Source of the DNA: Actinidia chinensis
Lineage: Eukaryota; Streptophyta; Magnoliopsida; Ericales; Actinidiaceae
Length of the DNA stretch: 12,500 bases
Reading direction: 5' to 3'
Assembly: GCA_009663005.1 (NCBI GenBank)
Contig: VIGQ01001481.1
Coordinates: 1 to 12,500 of the forward strand
Below are positions 1-7,080 of the stretch, one piece after another. The position numbers were made by a program, and so were the translations under genes. The notes under the pieces are model-generated. The model saw nothing but the letters and a program-made list of their open reading frames with translations. It was not told the DNA's origin and did not search any database. Within the stretch, counting starts at the first letter, position 1. The number at the start of each line of letters is the position of its first letter.

Positions 1-229
1 ACTAAAAAAAACATTGACCTAAATTAAGGAAGTCAAACCTAACTTATCCCTTAATTTCAGCCTAAAAATTCTGCCACAAGAAAACTTCAATTTAATAAAA
101 GACAAGCATTGAATTAATTCCTTAATTTCAGCCCAAAGGGGCTCTCTGGGGGTGTGCAACAGAATCCTCCATTTAAGGGAAGGTCAGCTCCTCATTTGTC
201 TATTGCACTTTCTTGGACATGAATCATGC

Positions 230-422
230 TTATTAAGGGTTGGATATTGTGTCATCACAATCAATGGGCCTCCACGACTGGTTTGAGCTCAATCCCTGAA
301 TCAGCCACTTTAATGAATTTTGGAAACTTTTCTGGGCACGTGCTTCTTGTAATTGGGCCAATGGGAACTTGAATTGGATCGCATTCCTGGATCTCGTTGT
401 TAGCATGTCCTTCATCACAGTC
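230..422 (-). pseudogene. Ty3/gypsy-type polyprotein remnant
   Basis: Read on the minus strand just after the leader-like repeat, one frame gives NNEIQECDPIQVPIGPITRS. A second frame continues with RAQKSFQNSLKWLIQ. Together these resemble the GPITR[AS]RA..F..AL..L(I/V)Q segment found in many plant Ty3/gypsy polyproteins, as I recall it. The two parts are out of frame, so at least one indel separates them. No protease, RT or integrase follows. Only stops and AT-rich DNA lie between this point and base 1. It is therefore a short dead remnant, and its position next to the LTR-like repeat fits an element fragment. The family assignment is from motif memory only; a chance match is possible because the match is short. 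Confidence 0.4.
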
Positions 423-930
423 TGCAAGACAAAAACAGTGAGAATAATTGTTGGAGCTGTTCCGAAAATGGCTCTCCGACGGTCAAGTGACTAGAAGTAT
501 ATATGAGAGAAGGAGATAGTTTATAGGCTTGAGATAGTAGAAATTATATACCTTAAGAGAGAAAGAGCAAGTCCTTTTATAACGCAATTCGACGCATGTT
601 TGGACAACCCAATTATCATGTCATTTGACAGACTACAGTTCGGCGCGTCTCGGCATGTTCTGGCTGCTGTGTCAGTGAGTAGATGTTTGTCCCAACCCTG
701 CCCCTAAGACAGTTGATAGCTAGCCTATCATGTCGTCGGCATCTTGATCCAGGCGTAGTGGGTGTCAGAGAAAACCCTAACATGCCGTTGAGATCCCCGC
801 CAACCTTTATTGCTCGACTAAGCTCCGGCGCAAAAACCCCATCGAGCTTGTTGTAGAGCGACAACCCGACGGCGATACTTGTCCTAGCTTGGCCAGAGTT
901 GGTACTTGTATTTTATCCCCTCGTTATATA
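423..930 (-). repeat. LTR/leader-like repeat, copy 1
   Basis: This segment matches 3416-3932 along nearly its whole length in the same orientation, with many substitutions and indels. On the minus strand it runs from a GAGGGGATAAAATA end, through a GC-richer stretch with GTTGTCGCTCTACAACAAGC and a TATAAAAGG box (about 574-583), to a purine/pyrimidine-mixed leader with CTTGACCGTCGGAGAG (about 473-486) and a TTGCAG end. The TATA box, the ACTTGA.CGTCGGAG core and the TTGCAG end are what I remember of plant Ty3/gypsy (Tat-type) LTR or leader sequences. Homology with copy 2 stops sharply at TTGCAG. A purine-rich AGGGAGG lies just upstream of the 5' end. The exact outer border is uncertain. Confidence 0.65.
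574..583 (-). promoter_or_regulatory. TATA box in LTR-like repeat copy 1
   Basis: The minus strand reads TTATAAAAGG. It falls at the same relative place as the CTATATAAGG of copy 2 (3574-3582), about 90-100 bp upstream of the conserved CTTGACC.TCG core. Conservation of a TATA-like motif at matching places in two diverged copies supports a former promoter. Confidence 0.5.
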
Positions 931-1437
931 CCTCCCTAGAAGGATAAAGCATCGGATTAAATAAGGAGCTCACGTTTATATGGATAATGTATTGTCAACA
1001 TTTTCATAGGGAAGCACGCGACCGCTTGTGCACTGAGTGAGAACGAAAATACGTACACGGCCTAATGCATGTGCCAGGAAAAAATTCTTGGTTTAGTTTA
1101 CATAATTAATTTTATTTTCAGTAAACTTGTTTGGAGGTTAATTTCAAAGTTATTTCTAAAAATTTCTCAAAAAAGAATGTATTTTGGCGACGGCTTGTGC
1201 TTGAGAAAAGGTTCAATGTTGAATGATAGTAAAAGATATGTTGTAACTAATAGAGATTTATTATCCAGGAACCTACCTCACAATGGGCACTTAAGGACCA
1301 AAACAACAAATATGTAATAGACAATAACACAGATTCTTCAACAAATTGGCCATCCACGGGCATTGCCCAAAATGGAAAAAAGAATAATAAAAGAGAAAGT
1401 GAAGAGTGAAATACTAAGAACAAGTCAATTTGATTAC
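931..1437. other. AT-rich gene-free stretch
   Basis: No supported coding sequence, RNA gene or repeat is visible here. On the minus strand 1247-1437 is what would be the intron following the CLC-like exon: it starts GTAATC and is T-rich. The next expected CLC exon, encoding the FNAAVAG helix region, is not found anywhere down to base 930. Confidence 0.5.
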
Positions 1438-1811
1438 CCGAAGCTATCCCAGCTGCCGCACCAGCTTGCAATAGAGCTATTATTCCTTTGTTGTTTTCCA
1501 TCATTAAGGAGCATCTACACTAGGGCCTTCAGGGCCCAATGAACCACCTGTACCTAACGTAACAGCAGCCTGGATAGCTTTTACAGTGGGGAAAAATCCA
1601 GCAAGCAAATCAAAGCCTTGTCCTTGTGAATTACTGGACTGGTTTATTTGGTCTGATATTTCAAGCAAACCATGCATCATTCCAACAATAACACCCCTGT
1701 AACAGGTATTAAAAGTATCCTATGCCAAGTATCAGCTAGACTCTGTAAACGGAACCAAGCAACACCCTCATTTGGAGTACCAGCCCAGGCCCATTCATGT
1801 ATTACAGGCAC
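1438..1811 (-). pseudogene. CLC-f-type chloride channel/transporter exon, broken
   Basis: On the minus strand this encodes a recognisable piece of a plant CLC protein of the CLC-f branch (chloride channel or Cl-/H+ exchanger of internal membranes). Order: VIHEWAWAGTPNEGVAWFRL, then ADTWHRILLIPVTG, GMMHGLLEIS, FPTVKAIQAAVTLGTG, SLGPEGPSVD, and MMENN...AGAAAGIASG. GPEGP is the CLC signature that carries the gating glutamate. The exon has intron-type borders: acceptor TTTTTTGGTAG before GTGCCTGTAATAC (1811) and donor GTAATC after GCTTCGG (1438). It is broken: one G is missing in a G run (1694-1697), so GG-V-I frames differ, and about 25 bases between GPSVD and MMENN are lost, with a TAA next to the scar. 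No other CLC exon is visible in the window. Retained introns argue for DNA-level duplication or decay in place rather than a retrocopy. CLC identity is strong; the CLC-f branch call is from memory. Confidence 0.8.
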
Positions 1812-1843
1812 CTACCAAAAAAGCATTTTGGAGTAGCATTCTT

Positions 1844-1975
1844 ATTTAGATCTTCATTGCAATAAGCTAAATTGCTAACAGTAGAACTATCTGCTAATTA
1901 TAACCAATGTAAGGAGGACTGCTTGTCACAGACAAACAAACATGCTCAAGATAAAAAACTTGCTTTTCTGAAGTA
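1844..1975 (+). repeat. Diverged direct repeat, copy a
   Basis: Matches 2865-3011 in the same orientation: TTTAGATCTT..TTGCA.TAAG, CTGCTAAC/TTGCTAAC, GAACTAT.TG, ATAACCA.TATG/AATG, GGAGGA.TG.TTGTCA, and ends AACTTGCTTTTCT.AAG. It lies immediately upstream (minus sense) of the CLC-like exon, in what would be its intron. No coding potential. Confidence 0.7.
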
Positions 1976-1985
1976 TTTGCAGGAT

Positions 1986-2837
1986 CGTTCTCTCTCTCTC
2001 ATAATCCTACCACACATTAACGTCAACATGTTCATTTAAAGCTACACTCATTTACTTGTGTGTAGTTTCTTAGTTGCCCGTCATTCTATTCCATATAACA
2101 TCATTTACCTTATAGTTGTTCTATAAAGCTTACATTCAATTTTGTAAGTTTACGTCGATCGCATTATACGGCATAAGCATCCATCCACTTCATTCGCAAT
2201 TTTTCTATCCATATTAACAATAGAATTTAGATAATAAAAATGTTCACTTTTTGGAATATCATTATTTTGGATCTTAACTTCATAGCTATTAGTAGTTCTA
2301 CGTTACTAAATTTACATTGCATATATGCAATTTTATTCCTACTTATTCTAAGCCGTTTTTTACTCCAATGCTTCTTTTCAAATTTCTAATTTAGCATTAA
2401 GTCCTCTCTTAGTTTCAACCACTAGACATACACCATGGAATATCATTCTGAACATATCTAGTTAATTCATCCATACTAAGACAAAAACATAAGGTACACA
2501 GGCATGTGTTGGTATTATTCTATTGTGATTGGAAATTCACTTGTTTCATCATGCTAGTAAGGTAAATATTTTCATTACAATCACCATAAAAAACATCAAT
2601 GGTTGTGCTTCATAAATAGAAGGTTGCAATTGAGTTTGTGCCATTTTACCCAGTCAAGTGATTTTCGTATTAGCAAAATTATTGTCAACTCAAACTTAAC
2701 CGCTTAGATCACAGTGGAAAAAATAGCAAGGACGCCCTATAAGGCCTATTTTTAAATTAATACTAGTTGATTACTGTTCAAACTAATGGGCTCACGCTAA
2801 ATAAAAACACTATTTCAAGAAAATATGACCGGGGTTT
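1986..2837. other. AT-rich gene-free stretch
   Basis: Long stretch with stops in all frames and no repeat, RNA gene or motif that I can support. A short TC run (1989-2000) is the only simple repeat. It could be intron of the former CLC locus, but no exon is visible to confirm that. Confidence 0.5.
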
Positions 2838-2864
2838 ATATTTAGATCTTAGTTACAATACGCG

Positions 2865-3011
2865 ATTTAGATCTTACTTGCACTAAGAGATACTGCTAAC
2901 ATTTGAACTATTTGAGATAACCACTATGCGGAGGATTGTTTGTCAAACATATCCCGTCACCTTTAGACACAAATGAAAATACACAAGATAAACAACTTGC
3001 TTTTCTAAAGC
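2865..3011 (+). repeat. Diverged direct repeat, copy b
   Basis: Second copy of the 1844-1975 sequence, about 1,020 bp downstream. It carries an extra ~20 bases around ATCCCGTCACCTTTAGACAC and is preceded by a partial duplicate of its own start (TTTAGATCTTAGTTACAATA, about 2840-2860). The CLC exon that adjoins copy a has no counterpart next to copy b. Confidence 0.7.
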
Positions 3012-3415
3012 AAGTAAAGAATACTGATTTCCAGGACTCGTGGCTTGAGCGCTTGTAGAGCACATTTTCTTAAAAATAGCTTATGTTAAACACATGCCTT
3101 ACTAACCATATACAAATTCCAGTACTAAGCACAAAAATCATCATCAACATTAGGAGCAAGACATCTTGATCAACCACAATTATCCAATTAGTGCACTAAA
3201 TTCCAATTGCAGAACACCATTTTGAACTTCGGTCCTCCTATAATTTAGTAAAGCTCCATTTGGATTGATGTGAATTTCAAACTAATGGATTTGCCATTCC
3301 TTATTGTGGGGGGTGAGTGTTGAGAAGGATGGGGGAGAAATCGAAAATAGACACCTACGGTGGCTGCACGGCAGTAGACGGAGGTTGCCGGTGGTCGAAT
3401 GAAATATGAGTGTTC
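3012..3415. other. Gene-free stretch before repeat copy 2
   Basis: AT-rich to 3280, then GC-richer to 3415. On the minus strand 3282-3415 is open and reads on from the leader-like repeat (STTGNLRLLPCSHRRC and onward). The composition is not convincing and no domain is recognisable, so no gene is called. Confidence 0.4.
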
Positions 3416-3932
3416 TGCAAGGAAGGAACAATGAGAACGATCGCTGGAGATGTTCCGGGAACTGCTCTTCGATGGTCAAGTCAGGTGACCGGAAGTATAA
3501 GGTAGAGAGAGATAGTGCAAACAAATAGCTGAAATGGGTTAATGTTGCGTACATATGAATGAATAAGGGTTGACCTTATATAGTGCCAATTGTCATGTCA
3601 CTGGACAAAGTATAGCTCGGCGCGTGCTTGGATGCGCTGACTGTTGTATCAATGAGTAGGCAGCTAACTCCATCACGTCCCTAGGGCATGGCTAGTGCCT
3701 AGCCTGTCACGTCGTCGACGTTAGAACTCTGAGCGTGCGGCTATCAGAGGAAGCCTCACGATGAAGTTACCTTCTGTCCGCGTCATGCCGTTGGGATTCC
3801 CGCCAACTGTTGTCTCTTGACCAAGCTCCGACGCAGAGACCCTACCCGAGCTTGTTGTAGAGTGACAACTTGGTAGAGGTACCTGCCCTAGTTTGGTCAG
3901 AGTTGGTAGATGATATTTTATCCCCTTACAAT
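3416..3932 (-). repeat. LTR/leader-like repeat, copy 2
   Basis: Partner of 423-930. On the minus strand it begins TGTAAGGGGATAAAATATC (possible LTR start TG at 3931-3932), has CTATATAAGG (3574-3582), the leader core CTTGACCATCGAAGAG (3465-3480), and ends TTGCAG at about 3416. A purine tract TTGAGGGGC lies just upstream, as expected of a PPT. If the borders are TG at 3932 and CA at 3416, the 5-bp flanks (TGTTC and ATTGC in plus sense) do not match, so no target duplication supports a solo LTR. Both copies have a PPT-like tract upstream and neither has a recognisable primer binding site downstream, so they are not shown to be the two ends of one element. Confidence 0.65.
3574..3582 (-). promoter_or_regulatory. 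TATA box in LTR-like repeat copy 2
   Basis: The minus strand reads CTATATAAGG, a canonical TATA box, placed like the TTATAAAAGG of copy 1. The leader core follows about 100 bp downstream. Confidence 0.55.
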
Positions 3933-3939
3933 TGCCCCT

Positions 3940-4260
3940 CAATTCGCATGAGCTAGATTACCAATAACCGAGGTCGTGTGAGTTGTATGGTGGTGTTTCT
4001 TGATGTGGAGAAGCTAGGGAGGTGGAGTCCAAGTGCCTGCAAGTTGTCTCCTCGCTATACTAGGGCTATCACATTGTTGTACAGTATCGCCACGCATCAG
4101 CATTTGATTTGCTTAAAGCTTGGATTGAACACAGATACTGAACTACCCATCTACCCTTATGGGCTATTTGGAAGCGTTTGGTTGGGAACGCGCGGTGAGC
4201 GTACTACAACGCGTTTGTACCTGATTGACTAATAGACAAAATTTGCCCGCCAACGACTCG
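3940..4260. other. Gene-free stretch
   Basis: No supported gene. An open frame on the plus strand (3978-4232) has no recognisable domain. The stretch 4160-4270 has low-complexity GTTTGG/GCGTTTG words of the kind seen at MITE ends, but no matching pair of ends with a target duplication could be found. Confidence 0.4.
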
Positions 4261-4305
4261 CCTTAAGGGCATGTTTGGAGGGAAAATTCGACCTTCGGGC
4301 TTCCA

Positions 4306-4314
4306 TATAAATAG
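4306..4314 (+). promoter_or_regulatory. TATA box, plus-strand promoter candidate
   Basis: TATAAATAG lies in a GC-richer context (CTTCCATATAAATAGCCCTC). It is followed by a pyrimidine/GA-rich leader (CTAGAGAGAGAAAGTGTCCG) and about 170 bp later by a splice-donor-like GTAAGT. The layout is that of a plant promoter plus leader, either of a former gene or of an unrecognised LTR. Confidence 0.45.
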
Positions 4315-4483
4315 CCCTCCTTCTTTAAGGCACTGTTCACCTAGACTTTTGAGAGCATATCTAGAGAGAGAAAGTGTCCGCCTAAACCTGTTGCTGCCGT
4401 CCGACCACCGATTCCGTCGTCGACGACCGTTCTCTGACTTCTGACGACTTGTCTCTGTTTTTGACCGCCTTTGAATCATTTCT

Positions 4484-4664
4484 GTAAGTTTTCTTTCAAA
4501 CTCTTGAGCATTTTTGTTCTGCTTTAGTTTCTATTTGTTGAGTATTGATGCACCTTTGTTTGTTGTTTGTGCTTCTGTATGACCCATCTAGGACTCTTTT
4601 TTATAATCTTTTGATTGTCTGTAAGTCTGTTTGTTTGTGAATGTTTGTATCTTTTTGTCTGCAG
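4484..4664 (+). other. Intron-like segment after the leader
   Basis: Begins GTAAGTTTTC and ends CTTTTTGTCTGCAG. It is strongly T-rich throughout, as plant introns are. Upstream lies a leader with a TATA box about 170 bp away. The sequence after the acceptor (TCTCTATTGATGGGCC...) has no long open frame and no product I recognise, so this may be a leader intron of a lost gene or a chance pattern. Confidence 0.35.
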
Positions 4665-4925
4665 TCTCTATTGATGGGCCAGTTTTGAAGCTTTTGGGTG
4701 TTTACATGGCCTTGTACTGCCCCCGGATTCATTGCTCCTATTGGGATTGGTCTGAACCATGCCTGGTCTATTGAATATGGGCCTCTAATCGTCTAGGAAT
4801 TGAAATTTTGCCCTAAATATCTATCCGCTAGGGTTAGGGTTTTGCCCCCTCAAGCTTTTCTATTGTCAAGATGGGTTCGAGGTCAGGAGAAGGCTTGAGA
4901 ATTACTTTATTAAAAATGTAGATAT
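4665..4925. other. Gene-free stretch
   Basis: Contains CTAGGGTTAGGGTTTTG (about 4829-4845), which holds two plant-telomere-like TTAGGG/TAGGGTT words but is too short to be called a telomeric repeat. No gene or repeat otherwise. Confidence 0.3.
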
Positions 4926-5043
4926 ACCTCGTGGTCAGAGTTCAGAGCTCGTAGGGAGCTCAGCTAACTCTGCCCAAATGTTAAACCTCGTGGGGCAGAG
5001 TATGGGACTTGCGGGGAGCTCGGCTAAATCTACGCCCAAATGT
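4926..5043 (+). repeat. 59-bp tandem duplication
   Basis: Two adjacent, diverged copies: ACCTCGTGGTCAGAGTTCAG...CCCAAATGT (4926-4982) and ACCTCGTGGGGCAGAGTATG...CCCAAATGT (4985-5043). Shared internal words are GGGAGCTC.GCTAA.TCT and GCCCAAATGT. The period is 59 bp. Confidence 0.8.
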
Positions 5044-5460
5044 CCATCAGTTACATAGTCGAGCTCGTTCTGACTCTTTGTTTCTATTTTCAAAACATGG
5101 AGTTGAACCGACCTCAACTACTAATGCATGAAGAAGTTTTCAATGAGCAAGTTTAGGAGTGATCATGACATTCCAACAATGTGCTGATAGAAAGGCCAAG
5201 ACCAACGAGACCAACCGGTTGAGGGTCCATGGGAACCGCACCCCAATCCGCATTGGTTTATTTCCATCAAGTGGGTCGTAGGTTCCCCCTTTCCCCATCA
5301 GTCCAATGTGAAGGAGAGTCAGGCTCGATGGCGTCTTACCTTCTGCAAGTGTCCTCAGCTAACTTTATTCAGATCGTGCTCGCGGCTGGACATGCCTCAT
5401 GCGAGGGGAAAAAGAGGGACTAACGTTTGAGCCCAAGGCCTTGTTTCGGTTGTAAACTTG
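5044..5460. other. Gene-free stretch
   Basis: GC content is higher than in the flanks, and an open frame runs 5229-5423 on the plus strand. It has no recognisable domain and no conserved neighbours, so I do not call it a gene. Confidence 0.4.
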
Positions 5461-5468
5461 GTACACCC
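5461..5468 (+). repeat. Left target site duplication of the MITE
   Basis: GTACACCC, repeated exactly at 6043-6050. The identity extends leftward to CTTGGTACACCC (12 bp) because the element's own right end is CTTG, so 8 bp is the parsing that also gives matching element ends. Confidence 0.75.
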
Positions 5469-6042
5469 CATGGTTTATCAAACAAATCGCCATCCGGATC
5501 GTAGGATCGTACGATCCCATGATACCAAAGGGATGAATCGATCGAATCGAAAAATAATCGCAGTGGGAAGGATAGTGGTTAGGATCGTGGTAGGATCGTA
5601 TAGGATCGTGGAGAGATAGTATAGGATCGCGACTCGGATCGTGGTAGGATTCGTATAGGTTCTATGGATGACTTAGAATCTTATTTTTTCTTTTATTTTT
5701 TTGTTACCCACCGTAGGCCATGATCTTCTCACACAACCTTTATAATCACAAATTACAAGTTGTGTGTGAGAGATTATCATTTAAGCACCCTCAAGATTAT
5801 ATAAGTCATTTTGTGAATGCTCATGGGGTTTCATTGTGTTTTTTTTTGGATATTTTAACTCTTTTTATATAATTTAGGGATCATTCCCTATTTATTTTGA
5901 ATTAATTATTATCAATTACCAAAAATTGTTAGCTTTTGTGTATCTATTTGGTAGGATCTTACGATCTCGATACGATCCTACGGATCCGATCCGAAAGGCC
6001 CCCCAAAAAGATCCAAGTAGGATCCAGATTTTGACAACCTTG
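5469..6042. mobile_element. hAT-like non-autonomous element (MITE)
   Basis: The 574-bp element starts CATGGTTTATCAAAC and, on the opposite strand, its other end starts CAAGGTTGTCAAAATC. That gives imperfect terminal inverted repeats CA(A/T)GGTT..TCAAA. It is flanked by the exact 8-bp duplication GTACACCC. An 8-bp duplication and CA...TG ends fit the hAT superfamily. Subterminal zones are packed with GGATCG/CGATCC motifs: 5484-5508 and 5579-5660 at the left, 5950-5995 at the right, partly as palindromes such as GGATCGTACGATCC. Such subterminal motif clusters are typical transposase-binding regions of hAT elements. The centre (5670-5940) is AT-rich with no coding frame, so the element depended on a transposase made elsewhere. 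An alternative is a Mutator-like element with a longer (9-12 bp) duplication. Confidence 0.75.
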
Positions 6043-6050
6043 GTACACCC
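6043..6050 (+). repeat. Right target site duplication of the MITE
   Basis: GTACACCC, identical to 5461-5468. Joining the flanks restores a sequence that reads smoothly from TGTAAACTTGGTACACCC into GGACAAAAGAGCC. Confidence 0.75.
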
Positions 6051-6249
6051 GGACAAAAGAGCCCGATAACACTTGTACACCGTCCAATCATTTACCTCAT
6101 CTCCGAAACCCCAAACCAAACCCCAAACGAGGCTGGTATGACTGAGATCCCCAACAAAGTATTTTTTAATGAATTTGTATAGGTATCGGGAAACTGGGAT
6201 TCTGAGCAGGAGACCAACGGTCTTGGTCTTTCCCTAGGAACAATGGAAT

Positions 6250-6777
6250 ATCTCGATAGTAAGTTACTCTTTTGTTTACCTCAAGTTAAACTTGCTTCTT
6301 ACTTCTCTTTCTTGCTTTGCTTACATTACTGAGTAAGGCTTCCACCCCTACTAATTTGGGAACGAGCTCAAAAGTAAGCCAGCACTCTGGAGGGGGACTT
6401 TGCTTGAAGAGGCTCACGGAAGAGATCACGTGCTGTTGTAATAAAAGGCTCGTGAACAAAGGGAGGTTCCGCCTAGCCCGATAGAAGTTGAAGCAGCTCG
6501 GAACAAAATGGCAAAAGCTCAGGATTAGTAAGCTTCCAAAAAGGGCCATAGTCCCGAGGTAACAGCAAAAGTCTTTGATCGTAGCTTCCATCGGCTGGAC
6601 CACTACCCAGACAGGTAGCCGAGATACATCCGTAGATATTCTAGGAAGGTTGGTTTGCTTGTCTGAAGGAGCTCGTCATTCCTGTTGATCATGCTGCGTG
6701 GACTGTGGCAGCACCCTAGGTAGCTCTCCCCGACCCACCAGAACCATATTCTGACGGGATTCAAGAAGAAAAATATG
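6250..6777. other. Non-repetitive segment, possibly organelle-derived
   Basis: The stretch differs from its neighbours by balanced base composition (about 45-50% GC by eye), few homopolymers and a long minus-strand open frame (6286-6603; begins MVQPMEATIKDFCCYLGTMA). This style is like plant mitochondrial DNA, including sequences such as CGGCTGGACCACTACCCAGACAGGTAGCCGAGA. I cannot match it to a named mitochondrial gene or intron, so a nuclear mitochondrial insertion (NUMT) is only a suggestion. It ends where the copia target duplication begins. Confidence 0.3.
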
Positions 6778-6782
6778 CCAAT
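6778..6782 (+). repeat. Left target site duplication of the copia element
   Basis: CCAAT, immediately before the 5' LTR and repeated immediately after the 3' LTR at 10852-10856. Five bases is the usual duplication for Ty1/copia integrase. Confidence 0.9.
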
Positions 6783-7045
6783 TGTCGGGTAGTTAGGGAA
6801 AATAGATAAATTATATCACGGAATTAGTTTCCTGATTTCTAGAGATTAGTTGTTGATTTTATTCTTATTTTGTTTTCAGATTTCATTATTATTCTGTCCA
6901 TATTTATCCTTTAAATTAAGAGATTTCTATTGCTAGAATTATGTGATTCAATGACAGATTTGTAGTCATGCTTCTCTATATATTCTAGCATTTTCCATTA
7001 ATTATTAGAGAAGAAGAATTATAGACTTTTCTCTTAAAACTTATA
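6783..7045 (+). repeat. 5' LTR of the copia element
   Basis: 263 bp, beginning TGTCGGGTAGTTAGGGAAAA and ending CTTAAAACTTATA. It pairs with 10592-10851. The 3' end is TA rather than CA in both LTRs, and both borders are fixed by the CCAAT duplication outside and the PBS inside. A TATA-like CTCTATATATTC lies near 6973-6984 and the stretch AGAGAAGAAGAATTATAGA follows in both copies. Confidence 0.95.
6973..6984 (+). promoter_or_regulatory. LTR TATA box
   Basis: CTCTATATATTC is conserved exactly in the 3' LTR (about 10780-10791). It sits about 60 bp from the LTR end, a plausible place for an LTR promoter with a short R-U5. Confidence 0.55.
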
Positions 7046-7057
7046 TGGTATTAGAGC
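7046..7057 (+). other. Primer binding site
   Basis: TGGTATTAGAGC directly follows the 5' LTR. It differs by one base from TGGTATCAGAGC, the complement of the 3' end of plant initiator methionine tRNA used by copia elements. Confidence 0.9.
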
Positions 7058-7080
7058 AAGGCTCTTGATCCAATTCTTAA

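Noticed and set aside
3282..3554. Minus-strand open frame across repeat copy 2 and its flank
   Set aside because: It begins inside the leader-like repeat, crosses its sharp end and has no domain; copy 1 does not keep the frame.
423..3932. One complete LTR element with LTRs 423-930 and 3416-3932
   Set aside because: No primer site after the presumed 5' LTR, no retroelement coding in between, no matching 5-bp flanks, and a PPT-like tract before both copies.
3978..4232. Plus-strand open frame
   Set aside because: No recognisable motif, no supporting promoter just upstream, and length is within chance for this composition.
4150..4275. MITE ends with GTTTGG words
   Set aside because: No convincing inverted pair or target duplication could be placed.
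4204..4479. Minus-strand open frame rich in Arg and Ser
   Set aside because: It is the antisense of the TATA-box leader region; the Arg/Ser richness follows from the CGACG-rich leader.
4829..4845. Telomere-like CTAGGGTTAGGGTTTTG
   Set aside because: Only two imperfect units; plant genes and introns often contain such telo-box words.
5229..5423. Plus-strand open frame in a GC-richer stretch
   Set aside because: No family recognised and no splice or promoter context; kept only as gene-free DNA.
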